Of a stretch of 64,000 nt of DNA, positions 17,615 through 26,530 are shown piece by piece. Under the pieces are notes generated by a model. It had not been told where the DNA came from and did not search any database. It worked only from the letters and a program-made list of their open reading frames with translations. The DNA comes from Candidatus Binatia bacterium. Its GTDB lineage: Bacteria > Desulfobacterota > Binatia > UBA1149 > CAITLU01. Within the stretch, counting starts at the first letter, position 1, and every line of letters starts with the position of its first letter. A program made the position numbers and the translations under genes. Location of the stretch: contig DASXOZ010000015.1 in assembly GCA_036493895.1 (NCBI GenBank), positions 62,001 to 126,000 of the forward strand, written 5' to 3'.

Positions 17615-19297
17615 ATGGACGACGCGAGCACGATTGGAAGCTATCTCGTCCGGCGTCTCGGGCAGATGGGCCTGCGCCACGTCTTCGGAATTCCCGGAGA
17701 TTACGTGCTCGGCTTCTACGACCTGCTGGTCGCCAGTCCCATCGAGATCGTCGGCACCTGCACCGAGGCCGGCGCCGGTTTTGCGGCCGACGCGTATGCG
17801 CGCGTCGGCGGGCTCGGCGCGCTCTGCGTCACTTACTGCGTCGGCGGCCTGAATGCGCTCAACTCGGTCGCGGGGGCTTACGCCGAAAAATCGCCCCTGG
17901 TGGTGATCAGCGGCGCACCGGGGCTTCGCGAGCGCGAGCGTTCGCCGCTGCTGCACCACAAGGTGCGCGACTTCCAGACCCAGAGGCAGATCTACGAGAA
18001 AGTCACCGTCGCAGCGGTATCCCTGGAAGACGCCCGCTCGGCGCCGAACGACATCGACGCGTGCCTGGCGGCGTGCGTGCGCCACAAGCGGCCGGTGTTC
18101 CTCGAGATCCCGCGCGACATGGTCGATGCGCCGTGCGCAGCACCGGGTCCCCTGACGTTCCCGTCGGCCACGAGCAATGTCGATGCTCTTCGCGAGTGCC
18201 TGGCCGAGACGGCGGCAATGCTGAGACGAGCGCGGCATCCGGTGATCCTCGCCGGCGTCGAGATCCATCGCTTCGGTCTGCAGGAGGCTCTGGTGGATCT
18301 CGTCGAACGCAGCGGCTTCCCGGTTGCCGCGACGATCCTCGGCAAGTCGGTGATTTCCGAAATGCACCCGCAGTACCTCGGCGTCTACGAAGGCGCGATC
18401 GGCCGCGAGGAAGTGCGCCGCGCCGTCGAGGAAGCCGACTGCGTGCTGATCCTCGGTGCCTTCATGACCGATATCAATCTCGGCATCTACACCGCCAATC
18501 TCGACATCGACCGTACCATCAACGTCAACTCGGAGAAGGCCTCGATCCGCCGCCACCACTATGAAGAAGTCGCGCTCGACGACTTCGTGCGCGGCCTGGC
18601 GCGCACCAAGCTCGGCGACCGCGAGCCCATCGCGCCGACCAGCGCCGCCTCCGTGCTGGCGGGCCCGCCGTTCGAGTCGCGCGCGGGCGCGCCGGCCTCG
18701 GTGCGACGCCTGTTCGAAAGGCTCAACTCGTTCCTCGAAGCCGGCGACGTCGTCATCGCCGACATCGGCGACTCGCTGTTCGGAGCTGCCGACCTCGTGA
18801 TCCGACAGCGCACCGATTTCCTGAGCCCGGCCTACTACACGTCGATGGGATTCGCCGTTCCCGCCGGCATCGGCGTGCAGGTGCACGACCGCAGTGCGCG
18901 TGCGATCATCCTCGTCGGCGACGGCGCCTTCCAGATGACCGGGCAGGAGCTTTCGACGGCAGCCAGGCTCGGCCTCGATCCGATCGTGTTCGTGCTGAAC
19001 AACGGCGGCTATACGACCGAGCGCTTCATCCATGAAGGCCCGTACAACGACATTCACGACTGGGCCTATCACCGCATGCCCGATCTGCTCGGCTGCGGCC
19101 ATGGCTGCGAAGTCTTCACCGAGACGGACCTCGAAGAAGCACTGGTGATGGCCAGGGCAAACCGCGGGTCGTTCACGATCGTGCACGTGCACCTGGCGCG
19201 CACCGACCGGTCGTACGCGCTCGAACGGCTCACGCAACGGCTCGGCGAGCGCGTGGCGGCGGCTGCGGCCAGCAAGAGCGCCAAAAAGCCGGACTGA
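17615..19297 (+). CDS. Thiamine-diphosphate 2-oxo acid decarboxylase
   Basis: 560 residues with the three domains of the pyruvate/indolepyruvate/phenylpyruvate decarboxylase family. The Pyr domain begins G-I-P-G-D-Y and carries the catalytic Glu of C-T-E-A-G-A-G-F-A-A-D-A; the PDC-typical His pair is in L-L-H-H-K; the PP domain has G-D-G-A-F-Q (about residue 435) ending in L-N-N-G-G-Y-T-T-E-R, which binds Mg-ThDP. It should decarboxylate an aromatic or branched 2-oxo acid to an aldehyde; a lyase-type ThDP reaction is possible. ATG 17615 is preceded by GGAAGGA; upstream in-frame starts add a non-conserved leader. The DyP peroxidase follows 18 bp later and is likely cotranscribed. Confidence 0.88.
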   Translation: MDDASTIGSYLVRRLGQMGLRHVFGIPGDYVLGFYDLLVASPIEIVGTCTEAGAGFAADAYARVGGLGALCVTYCVGGLNALNSVAGAYAEKSPLVVISGAPGLRERERSPLLHHKVRDFQTQRQIYEKVTVAAVSLEDARSAPNDIDACLAACVRHKRPVFLEIPRDMVDAPCAAPGPLTFPSATSNVDALRECLAETAAMLRRARHPVILAGVEIHRFGLQEALVDLVERSGFPVAATILGKSVISEMHPQYLGVYEGAIGREEVRRAVEEADCVLILGAFMTDINLGIYTANLDIDRTINVNSEKASIRRHHYEEVALDDFVRGLARTKLGDREPIAPTSAASVLAGPPFESRAGAPASVRRLFERLNSFLEAGDVVIADIGDSLFGAADLVIRQRTDFLSPAYYTSMGFAVPAGIGVQVHDRSARAIILVGDGAFQMTGQELSTAARLGLDPIVFVLNNGGYTTERFIHEGPYNDIHDWAYHRMPDLLGCGHGCEVFTETDLEEALVMARANRGSFTIVHVHLARTDRSYALERLTQRLGERVAAAAASKSAKKPD

Positions 19298-19315
19298 CGC
19301 TCGCGATCGCAGAGC

Positions 19316-20257
19316 GTGCGCGCTAGCAGTCACGCGTCGATGCTGCGCCGCAATCCCCAGGCCGCGATCCTGATGCCGCAATCGCCGGCTGCCCGCTGGC
19401 TCGAGTTCTCGCTCGTCGGCGGCACCGGCCGCGACGGCGCCGAATCCGCTCTTCGCGCGCTGGCCGCCGGCGATGCGCGCATCGACGGTACTTTCTGCGT
19501 CGTCGGGCTCGGGATTTCGCTGGTCGGGCTGCTCGGCATCCACGTGCCGGGGCTGCGCACGTTTCCGGTGCTTGCCGGTGCCAAGGTCGACGTGCCGTCG
19601 GCGCCTCGGGCGCTGTGGATCTGGCTGCGCGGCGAGGACCGCGGCGAGCTGCTGCACCGCAGCCGCCGGATCGCCGCGACGCTCGCGCCGGCCTTCGCGC
19701 TCGAATCCTGCGTCGACGGTTTCGTCCACGACACGGGCCGCGACCTCAGCGGCTACGAAGACGGCACGGAAAATCCCAAGGCGGAGGATGCCACTGCGGC
19801 GGCGATCGTCGCTGCCGGTGATTCGTGTGCACCCGAAGGTTCCAGCTTCGTCGCCGTGCAGCAGTGGGTGCACGACTTCGCGCAACTGGCGCGGATGTCG
19901 AAGACCGAGCAGGACAACGCGATCGGCCGCGAGCGCGTGACCAACGACGAGCTCAAGGACGCGCCCGAATCCGCGCACGTCAAGCGCACCGCGCAGGAAG
20001 ACTTCGAGCCCGTGGCCTTCGTCGTGCGGCGCTCGATGCCGTGGACCGACGGGATGCGCGCCGGACTGATGTTCATCGCGTTCGGCAGGACGCTCGATGC
20101 CTTCGAGATGCAGCTTCGCCGCATGGCAGGGCTCGACGACGGCATCGTCGACAGCCTGTTCTCGTTCACGCAGCCGATCACTGGAGCGTACTACTGGTGT
20201 CCGCCGGTCGTCGGCGGCAAGGTCGCGCTCGTCGCGTCCGACCTCAGCGCACGCTGA
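19316..20257 (+). CDS. Dye-decolorizing (DyP-type) heme peroxidase
   Basis: About 313 residues with the DyP motif G-Y-E-D-G-T-E-N-P (Asp149 in GxxDG as distal acid), the probable proximal heme ligand His221 in S-A-H-V-K-R, and the distal Arg region F-I-A-F-G-R. DyPs oxidise bulky phenolics with hydrogen peroxide or act in encapsulins. No signal or Tat peptide is seen, so it is cytoplasmic. The start is GTG 19316 or ATG 19340; neither has a clear ribosome site. It follows the decarboxylase closely and overlaps the convergent VOC gene by 14 bp within a palindrome. Confidence 0.9.
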   Translation: MRASSHASMLRRNPQAAILMPQSPAARWLEFSLVGGTGRDGAESALRALAAGDARIDGTFCVVGLGISLVGLLGIHVPGLRTFPVLAGAKVDVPSAPRALWIWLRGEDRGELLHRSRRIAATLAPAFALESCVDGFVHDTGRDLSGYEDGTENPKAEDATAAAIVAAGDSCAPEGSSFVAVQQWVHDFAQLARMSKTEQDNAIGRERVTNDELKDAPESAHVKRTAQEDFEPVAFVVRRSMPWTDGMRAGLMFIAFGRTLDAFEMQLRRMAGLDDGIVDSLFSFTQPITGAYYWCPPVVGGKVALVASDLSAR

Positions 20258-20259
20258 GG
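20242..20259. terminator. Shared palindrome containing both convergent stop codons
   Basis: CCTCAGCG and CGCTGAGG are exact complements around a 2-base centre. The TGA stop of the DyP gene lies in one arm and the TGA of the VOC gene in the other, so both coding ends mirror each other. It may act as a short bidirectional 3' hairpin; no T-run follows on either side. Confidence 0.5.
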
Positions 20260-21503
20260 ACCTGCCACAGCGGCTCTTCCGAGCTGCACGCGGAAAGCCC
20301 GTCGCGATCGACGATCGTCATCGAGTGACAGGTATCGGCGGCAGCAGCGCGGGCCGGCTCGCTCTTGACGTCACCGGCTCGCCCGGATCCGCGTTGCGAA
20401 GAGTGCTGCGTGCGCGCAGCCAGCGCGCGCAGATCGCAGTGCCGCGTGGCCAGCAGATGGCCGTCGGGATCGGCAAGCTCGCGCGAAGGAGTATCGCCGT
20501 CGACACCAACGACGATGCTGGTGGAGACGAGGTCGTCCGGCATCACGGTTGCCGGCCGCGGACGCCCGCCGGCGGGAGCGAGGAACTCGACGAGCTCGAT
20601 GGCTGGCCCGGACTGGGCCCGAAGCGCCGAGACGCGCACGTGCGCAGAAGCAATGCCCGTCAGCCGCGCCTGCTCGATCCCGTAGTCGTTGCTGTGGCCG
20701 GCGAGCGCAAGGCCGAGGCCGTCGACCCAGAACGCAAGGCTGCGCTCGGTATCGGCCGCCACGATCGCGACGTGGTCGATTCCCTGGAAAAGATCCTTGC
20801 CCGGCCGCTGCCAGCGCGCGTCGCCTTTGCCCTCCGGGAAGTGCACGAGCTCGAGCGCGTGACCGTCCGGATCGAGGAACGAGTAGGCGACGATGCCGCC
20901 GGACGTCGGGTTCCACTCCGGAATGACCTGGGGAGAAGACGAAACAGCACGCGCTCCGGCCACGGCGAGCCTTGCGACCGCCGTCGCCATGTCGCGAACG
21001 ACGATTGCGACGTGGCCCGACCACGCATCATTGGCGCGCGTGTCGGCCGCAATCGCGGCGCCACGAGGGTCGAGCCACCGGGCAAGGTCGAGTCGTTCCT
21101 GGCCGAGCTGCAGGTGCACGACGTGCAGGCGGGCCTCGGGCCAAAGCGCTGCGGCGGGCTGCCAGTCGCGGCCGGCCAGGTCCTCTTCCGAGCGGACCTC
21201 GAACCCCAGCACGTCGCGGTAAAAACGCGTGGAGCCAGCGGCATCGGCGACGTTGAGGGCGATCGAGTCGACCGAGCGCACTCGCAGCCGTGGCAACGGG
21301 GAAGAGGACACGTCGGGTTCGGCGGCAGGCGACGGCAGTACCGCCACCGCAACGAGCAGCGTCGCTGCGATGGAGAGGGCCAGCGCCGCTGCGATGGAGA
21401 GGGCCAGCGCCGCTGCGATGGAGTTGGCCAGCGCTGCTGCCATGGAGAGCGCCAGGCCACGGGCCGGCCGCATGTTCTTTGGTCCCGTTGCCGTCATGGT
21501 CAT
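20244..21503 (-). CDS. Exported/membrane-anchored double VOC-domain protein
   Basis: 419 residues: a hydrophobic N-terminal segment (about 17-58) acting as signal peptide or anchor, then two vicinal-oxygen-chelate (glyoxalase/bleomycin-resistance/dioxygenase) domains, about 76-220 and 240-350, each with the beta-alpha-beta-beta-beta pattern and D-P-D-G-H motifs (about 213-217 and near 365). The metal ligands cannot be assigned safely. Function is unknown: lyase, dioxygenase or binding protein. The hydrophobic core of the leader, A-L-A-L-S-I-A-A repeated, is produced by a 24-bp DNA repeat. Convergent overlap with the DyP gene; divergent from the TSUP gene. Confidence 0.75.
   Translation of the reverse strand: MTMTATGPKNMRPARGLALSMAAALANSIAAALALSIAAALALSIAATLLVAVAVLPSPAAEPDVSSSPLPRLRVRSVDSIALNVADAAGSTRFYRDVLGFEVRSEEDLAGRDWQPAAALWPEARLHVVHLQLGQERLDLARWLDPRGAAIAADTRANDAWSGHVAIVVRDMATAVARLAVAGARAVSSSPQVIPEWNPTSGGIVAYSFLDPDGHALELVHFPEGKGDARWQRPGKDLFQGIDHVAIVAADTERSLAFWVDGLGLALAGHSNDYGIEQARLTGIASAHVRVSALRAQSGPAIELVEFLAPAGGRPRPATVMPDDLVSTSIVVGVDGDTPSRELADPDGHLLATRHCDLRALAARTQHSSQRGSGRAGDVKSEPARAAAADTCHSMTIVDRDGLSACSSEEPLWQVLSVR
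21367..21450. repeat. 24-bp tandem repeat encoding a signal segment
   Basis: About 3.5 copies of a 24-bp unit: two identical copies at 21367-21390 and 21391-21414, a third with few changes at 21415-21438, then a partial. In the minus-strand gene each unit adds eight residues (A-L-A-L-S-I-A-A) to the hydrophobic leader. Confidence 0.93.
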
Positions 21504-21708
21504 TCCCGGCGGGCAGCGTTCCCGCCCAGCTTACGCTGCGGCCCTCAGCCCCTGCATCGCGCCCGGCTGCGGAACCGCGAAGGATTCAACGACCATACTA
21601 CGATGTCCTTCACAAACACGAGGTTACCGGCCCCCGGGGGGATCACCCGCCCGCGAGATTCGCGCATTTTCGCGCGACCGGGCGCCGCGTCGGTGGCAGA
21701 ATGACCCC

Positions 21709-22092
21709 ATGACGTCACCGCTTGGATTCCTGCTGATCGGAATTCTCGCCGGCATCTCCGCCGGCCTCTTCGGTATCGGCGGCGGAGTTCTGCTGGTGCC
21801 GGCGCTCGTCTACTGGGCAGGGTTCTCCCAGCACAAGGCCACGGGCACGAGCCTGGCCGTGCTGCTGCCGCCGATCGGGATCGCGGCGACCATCGAGTAC
21901 TGGCGCCACGGCAACGTCGACCTGCACGCCGCGCTCGTGCTCGCCGCCGGGATGATCGCGGGAAGCTGGGTCGGTGCCGTCATCGCCAACGCGATGGAAG
22001 GGCCGCAGCTGCGGCTCGCGTTCGGATCGTTCATCAGCGGGCTCGGGGTCTACCTGATGATCGGTGCCTGCCGGCGCATGGGCTGGCTGTAA
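21709..22092 (+). CDS. Half-size TSUP (TauE/SafE) membrane protein
   Basis: 127 residues with three or four hydrophobic helices and the TSUP signature L-F-G-I-G-G-G-V-L-L-V-P-A-L near the N-terminus, followed by A-T-G-T-S-L-A. Normal TSUP transporters (about 250 residues) contain two such halves; single-half proteins occur and presumably dimerise. Likely role: export of a sulfur-containing or small organic anion. ATG 21709 has only a weak ribosome site. The gene ends in a normal TAA and the next gene is unrelated, so no second half is present nearby. Confidence 0.8.
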   Translation: MTSPLGFLLIGILAGISAGLFGIGGGVLLVPALVYWAGFSQHKATGTSLAVLLPPIGIAATIEYWRHGNVDLHAALVLAAGMIAGSWVGAVIANAMEGPQLRLAFGSFISGLGVYLMIGACRRMGWL

Positions 22093-22203
22093 TTCTTACG
22101 CCGAGCTGCGCACACGCAATTTCGCGCTGCTCTCGACCGGCCACTGGCGCGCTAACGCAATCCTCACAGATCCCTGACACGCTCGCGTGCTGGAGGTGCA
22201 CGA

Positions 22204-22575
22204 GTGACGAAGATTCATCTCTTCGATGCCAATGACGACGGTTGCGTGGACTTCGCGCCGGGCGACGTGATCTTCAGCGAGGGAGACGCCGGCGACTTCA
22301 TGTACGTCGTCGTCTCCGGAGAGGTGGACATCCTGCTCGGCAACCGCGTGATCGATTCCACCGACGCGGGCGGCATCGTCGGAGAGATGGCAGTGATCGA
22401 CGGAGCCCAGCGCAGCGCGACCGCGCTGGCGCGCACCGCGGTTCGAGCGATGCCGATCAACCAGCGCCGCTTTCTCTACCTCGTGCAGCAGACGCCGTTC
22501 TTTGCCGTGCAGGTGATGCAGATCCTGACCGAAAGGCACCGCCGCCGGTTGTTCGCAGCAGCGCGGGCAGAATAA
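22204..22575 (+). CDS. Stand-alone cyclic-nucleotide-binding domain protein
   Basis: 123 residues forming one cNMP-binding beta-roll. Visible elements are G-D-V-I-F-S-E-G-D near residue 20, and the phosphate-binding cassette G-E-M-A-V-I-D-G-A-Q-R-S-A-T with the Arg that contacts the cyclic phosphate. There is no DNA-binding helix-turn-helix, so it is not a CRP-type regulator; it may be a sensor or adaptor partner. GTG 22204 is preceded by GGAGG at good spacing. Neighbours give no clear functional link. Confidence 0.85.
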   Translation: MTKIHLFDANDDGCVDFAPGDVIFSEGDAGDFMYVVVSGEVDILLGNRVIDSTDAGGIVGEMAVIDGAQRSATALARTAVRAMPINQRRFLYLVQQTPFFAVQVMQILTERHRRRLFAAARAE

Positions 22576-22626
22576 CCCTCTTCGCGGCGCAAACCCCGCA
22601 GATTGCGACCGCTGCCCCGCAGCCTG

Positions 22627-24270
22627 CTAGTGCGTCTCGCCGAGGAAGCCGGCGATGTCGAACGCTTTCTCCGTCGTGCCTTCGGCGTCTCCGTAGTTGT
22701 AGTACCAGCCTTTGTCGCCGACCGCGGTGCGTAGCGGAAGCTCGCAGCGCGTGACGTGATCGATCTGCATGTCGATCATCGAATAACCGGGCAGGTAGAA
22801 TTCCTCGAAGGTGCGGCCCCCCGCATCTTCCCGGACTTTGCTTCCGAAACCCCAGGTCTGGTGCAGCGCTTTCCAGAGTTTTCCCCGGTCGTCGTAGATT
22901 TCCGAGTACGTGACGAGCCAGCTCTCGCGGTCGAGGTAGATCACTCGGCGTGCGAACGCGTATTCGGGAAGCAGCGATCGTCCTTCGAGCACGTAGACTT
23001 CGCGCGGTTCCCACGGCTCGTCGGCTTCGAAATCGGCCGGCGGAGCCTGCCAGTTGACCGGCACGTGGTCGGAATGCATCGGCGCGAGCATCGTCTTGTG
23101 GCCGACGACGCGCCACTGCATCCACGCGGGATTGCCCGCGTAGCCGGTATAGCTGTCGAGGTCCATGTCCTGGCCGAAGATGCCTTGCGATCTTTGCGCC
23201 GTGCTCAGGCGCCGCACGCGGCGCGTGATCGGATAGTAGATCCAGCCGTCGTCGAGGCGACCGATGTCGGAGTAGCGGATGAAGTCCCAGCCGCCGCCCT
23301 TCAGGTCGAAGGGCTCGATCAGCGGGTACTGCAGCTCGCGGTAGCGGATGCCGTCCTGGCTCGGCATCGTCGGGACCGGCGCGTGGTACATGCGCCCGAG
23401 ATAGTAGAGGCGCCTCCAGTGCTCGATCTGGAAGGTGCGCTCGAGCTCGAAACCGCGGTGCTTGGACAGGGAGCCGATCTCGCAGCCCATCTTGCGCGCG
23501 TCCATGTCGTCGACGACCAGGCGCGCCTGCTGGTTGAAAATCATCTTGATGCCGGCGTCGCGGTCCTTGTCGTCGACGAGAGGAAACGGAAGGCCGGCGA
23601 CGTAGTTACGCATGTCGCGGCGGTCGGACGTGAGCTCGACCTGGTCGTGGTACTTCTGCGTGGCCGCCGCACGCGCGTCCTCCATCGGGATCGGCTTGTG
23701 GGGACCGACGCGGATCGTGGCGCCGCGCAGCATCGCCCACTGCACCGACGGGCCGAACAGGCTCTGGTAGCGCTCGATGTCGGACGCGCGAAGGACGGTT
23801 CCCGTCGCCGGCAGATCATCGGCGGGCGTGGCGGCGGGCGCGGCGGCCGCAAGACGCACGGGCTCCGGCTCGGGCTGCAACGCGCGCGCAGGCGCGGCCG
23901 CCACGGCCGCGGGTGCGGCCGGCGGCTCCCGGTGCGGCGCAGGCTTCGGCGGCTGGATCCTGACGACGGCTTTGCGCACGGCCGGCGCCGTTGCCGACCG
24001 TTCCTGCAGGTTTTGCACGGCCGCAGCGGGCCCCGCGAAGGCGGGCGCGGGCTGCGAAACGACCGGCATCGCGACCGGTGGCTGCTCCGGCTCCGGACTG
24101 GCCAGGCCGAGCAGCTTTCTCAAGACCTCGTAGTCTTGCGGATTTCCGACTGCGGGCTCGTCGGCTGCCGTCGGATGGTGGATCGACTCCTCAGCAGCGA
24201 CCAGGCACGCAGTGCCTGCAACGAACGCCGCCGCGGCGACGACGGCCGCGACGCTTCTCCCCTTGTCCAA
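22627..24270 (-). CDS. Secreted DUF1329-family protein
   Basis: 547 residues: a signal peptide (about 1-27), a Pro/Ala-rich low-complexity linker to about residue 155, then a DUF1329 domain (about 165-540), related to LolA/LolB-like outer-membrane lipoprotein-sorting folds and common in proteobacteria that use hydrophobic substrates. The function is not established; such proteins often accompany RND lipid exporters, but none is adjacent. Translation starts at TTG 24270 behind an AGGGGG site. The unusually long linker is atypical for the family. A small exported protein gene lies just upstream on the same strand. Confidence 0.82.
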   Translation of the reverse strand: MDKGRSVAAVVAAAAFVAGTACLVAAEESIHHPTAADEPAVGNPQDYEVLRKLLGLASPEPEQPPVAMPVVSQPAPAFAGPAAAVQNLQERSATAPAVRKAVVRIQPPKPAPHREPPAAPAAVAAAPARALQPEPEPVRLAAAAPAATPADDLPATGTVLRASDIERYQSLFGPSVQWAMLRGATIRVGPHKPIPMEDARAAATQKYHDQVELTSDRRDMRNYVAGLPFPLVDDKDRDAGIKMIFNQQARLVVDDMDARKMGCEIGSLSKHRGFELERTFQIEHWRRLYYLGRMYHAPVPTMPSQDGIRYRELQYPLIEPFDLKGGGWDFIRYSDIGRLDDGWIYYPITRRVRRLSTAQRSQGIFGQDMDLDSYTGYAGNPAWMQWRVVGHKTMLAPMHSDHVPVNWQAPPADFEADEPWEPREVYVLEGRSLLPEYAFARRVIYLDRESWLVTYSEIYDDRGKLWKALHQTWGFGSKVREDAGGRTFEEFYLPGYSMIDMQIDHVTRCELPLRTAVGDKGWYYNYGDAEGTTEKAFDIAGFLGETH

Positions 24271-24344
24271 GAAACCCCCTGGGCGCCGCGCGGGCGCAGG
24301 TTGATGCCTCTCGGCCTATGCAACGACCGCGCCAGATTTCGGCG

Positions 24345-24701
24345 TCAGGTCGACGGGAGCTCCGGCTCGCGGTGTTCGGTCACGACGAGCGTGCCCGAGC
24401 CGCAGACGTTCTCGCGGCGGACCACTTTCTCGCCATCCGCGAACACCATCATCACGTCGAATACGCAGGCGTCGGCAGTGTTGTGCAGGTTGACCTTCAC
24501 GTTGCCGCCGACCGCGATGCTCATGCTGCCGAGCTGATCCGCGCCCCACGCCGGCTGACCGGCCGGGCTCGTATAGAGCTCGCGCATCTCGGAGCGAGTG
24601 TGGTTGAGGATCATGAGGACACGATCCCGGCTGTCCGCAGTCGCGTCGTGCGCAGCCAAGACGGCAGCGCCGACGAAAATCATCGCAAGAAGACCTCTCA
24701 T
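24345..24701 (-). CDS. Small exported protein, Tat/DUF-like, unknown function
   Basis: 118 residues with a clear signal peptide (MRGLLAMIFV..., cleavage near A-T-A-D at about 22). The mature beta-rich domain has the pattern N-x-T-x-x-x-M-R-E-L-Y-T-S-P-x-x-x-x-x-W-G-x-D-x-L-G, seen in a family of small periplasmic proteins of unknown function (often misannotated argininosuccinate lyase), with two Cys (near 79 and 100) that could pair. ATG 24701 follows a GGGGGAAA ribosome site. It lies 74 bp upstream of the DUF1329 gene on the same strand and may be cotranscribed. Confidence 0.72.
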   Translation of the reverse strand: MRGLLAMIFVGAAVLAAHDATADSRDRVLMILNHTRSEMRELYTSPAGQPAWGADQLGSMSIAVGGNVKVNLHNTADACVFDVMMVFADGEKVVRRENVCGSGTLVVTEHREPELPST

Positions 24702-24846
24702 GGATTTCCCCCAGGGTGCACAGGCTGCCTGGCCTGCGACCGTGCACGTTCTGTTCCGCGCGAATCGAAGTAATCGACCAGCGGGGGCGAATCAAGTTTG
24801 AAAGCGCACGACGCCCCCTCACTTGAGGGAATTGCCGCGCAGCCTG

Positions 24847-25287
24847 TCAGGCGCCCGGCATCTTGCCTTCGAGGTAGAGCATCGTCAGCACGCGCTCACG
24901 GATGCGCCAGCCGGCGGCCGTGCGAACGAGGCGATCACGGTAGATCCCACCGGCGCGCATTGTCTCGAGCCCCTCGCCGGCCGGATAGCCGAGAGGGTTG
25001 AACAGGTAGCAAGTGCTCGTCGCCTCGTCGCCGGAGATTTCGACGGCAACATTGGTGACCAGGTGCTGGACTACGGTGAAGATGCCGAGCGCAACCGTGA
25101 GCCACTGCTTGAGCTCGGGGACCGTACCCTTGAAGCCGCCGCCCGCGGTGTAGTCGCCGATGCCGTCGGGCGTGAAGACGTCGTCGAGCAGGTCGTAGTT
25201 CTTCGTGTCCAGCGCCGTGCTGTAACGCACGAGCAGGTCTTCGATTTCGAGACGGTCGGCGAGACGGCGAAGGTCGGGTTGCGGCAT
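24847..25287 (-). CDS. SnoaL-like/NTF2-fold protein
   Basis: 146 residues of the NTF2-like superfamily in its SnoaL_4 form: I-E-D-L-L-V-R-Y near the N-terminus, a Y-x-x-L-D-D-V-F-T-P-D pattern, and a cone-forming sheet ending W-R-I-R-E-R. Members include hydroxysteroid isomerase-like and dehydratase-like enzymes; the active-site residues here do not allow a reaction to be named. I used ATG 25287 because conservation begins there; a GTG at 25323 adds twelve residues. It is a short separate gene between two same-strand genes. Confidence 0.75.
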   Translation of the reverse strand: MPQPDLRRLADRLEIEDLLVRYSTALDTKNYDLLDDVFTPDGIGDYTAGGGFKGTVPELKQWLTVALGIFTVVQHLVTNVAVEISGDEATSTCYLFNPLGYPAGEGLETMRAGGIYRDRLVRTAAGWRIRERVLTMLYLEGKMPGA

Positions 25288-25387
25288 GACGGAAGCATTG
25301 CGCCGCGCCGCAGTCGAGTCCACCGGCGTTCATCGAAGATATCGATCGCCGACCGGGCGCACCGGTGGCTCCCCGCCCAGCCTGCAA

Positions 25388-26314
25388 CTAGCTCGCGCGT
25401 GAGCCCAGCGCCTGCGCTTCGGCCATCAGCGCTTCGACGCGTGCGTCCTTCCTCTCCCACAGCTCGCGCACCCACGCCTGCACGCGCTCGCGGTAGACAT
25501 CGTCGTTGCTGTAGTCGCCGCGGCGAACGTCCTCGGGAATCTCCTCGACGCGGACTTCGGCGACGATGCGCGCTACGCGGCCGGTCAGGAAATCCCAGAA
25601 GTCGACTCCCGGCTTGCTGTACGCGATCGTCACGTCGACGAGCGTGTCGAGGTCTCCCGAAAATGCGTCGAGCACCGCGGCCATGCCGCCGGCCTTCGGC
25701 TTGAGAAGGTGCCGGTACGGCGAGCCGTACTTGTCGCGCTTCTCCGGAGAAAAACGCGTGCCCTCGACGAAGTTCATGATCGAGACGGGGCCGACGCGGA
25801 AGCGGTCGCAGGCGCGCCGCGTCGTCTCGAGATCCTGGCCGCGCAAGTGAGGGTTCTTCTCGAGGAACGCGGGCGAGTAGCGTTTCATGAACGGCATGTC
25901 GAGGGCCCACCACGCGAAGCCGAGCACCGGCAGGTAGATCAGCTCGGCCTTGATGAAGAAGCGCAGGAAAGGAATGTCGCGGATCAGCAGGCGCTGCAGG
26001 ATGAGGATGTCGCTCCACGTCTGGTGGTTGCTCGCGACGAGGTAGCGGCCGTCGCGGCGCAGGCGAGGGTCGTCGAGGCCGCGGAAGTCGAAGCGCGTCG
26101 GCAGCGCGAGCGAAATCATCGCGTTGTTGATACGGATCCAGGTCTCGGCGACGAACACGAGCGGCGTGGTCCACCAGTGGCGCCACTTCTGGTTGGGAAC
26201 GGCGAACTTGACGACCGCCAGCGCGAAGATCGGAAAGCCGTGGACAATGGTGCTTGTCGTGATGCCGGCGAGCAGCAACAGGCCGACGACGGATCGAGGA
26301 AGGAGACGGGGCAT
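25388..26314 (-). CDS. Lysophospholipid acyltransferase (PlsC/YihG type)
   Basis: 308 residues with an N-terminal hydrophobic segment (8-37) and the LPLAT motifs N-H97-Q-T-W-S-D102 (HX4D catalytic box) and F-V-E-G-T-R-F (acceptor binding, about 186-192). Long spacing and the P-A-F-L-E-K-N-P-H-L segment match the YihG group of 1-acyl-glycerol-3-phosphate acyltransferases rather than short PlsC. It acylates lysophosphatidate at the inner membrane. I placed the start at ATG 26314, which is preceded by an A-rich stretch; an upstream ATG at 26398 adds a non-conserved leader. Divergent from the TIGR01777 gene. Confidence 0.87.
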   Translation of the reverse strand: MPRLLPRSVVGLLLLAGITTSTIVHGFPIFALAVVKFAVPNQKWRHWWTTPLVFVAETWIRINNAMISLALPTRFDFRGLDDPRLRRDGRYLVASNHQTWSDILILQRLLIRDIPFLRFFIKAELIYLPVLGFAWWALDMPFMKRYSPAFLEKNPHLRGQDLETTRRACDRFRVGPVSIMNFVEGTRFSPEKRDKYGSPYRHLLKPKAGGMAAVLDAFSGDLDTLVDVTIAYSKPGVDFWDFLTGRVARIVAEVRVEEIPEDVRRGDYSNDDVYRERVQAWVRELWERKDARVEALMAEAQALGSRAS

Positions 26315-26530
26315 GGGATCCTGGCAAGCTCCGGAAGAGGACGAGGCGGAGAAATACGTTCCGGCTCGGGCAAAGCAAATCGATCGAGCAGCACGCATCT
26401 GCTTCGCGCGCCGCGCCGTGCCCGGTGCCGGCGCACCGCGCCGCGCGTCGAAGGTCCGATCACAGCGATCGGCGGCGGATCACGGCCGCGTACGCAGTCG
26501 CGTAACAGGAGACGAAAAGCGGCCGCCGCA

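Noticed and set aside
17519..19978. 819-codon minus-strand frame
   Set aside because: Antisense to the ThDP decarboxylase and DyP genes, both with conserved motifs.
25709..26530. Upstream extension of the TIGR01777 frame
   Set aside because: Antisense to the acyltransferase gene; conservation begins after ATG 26531.
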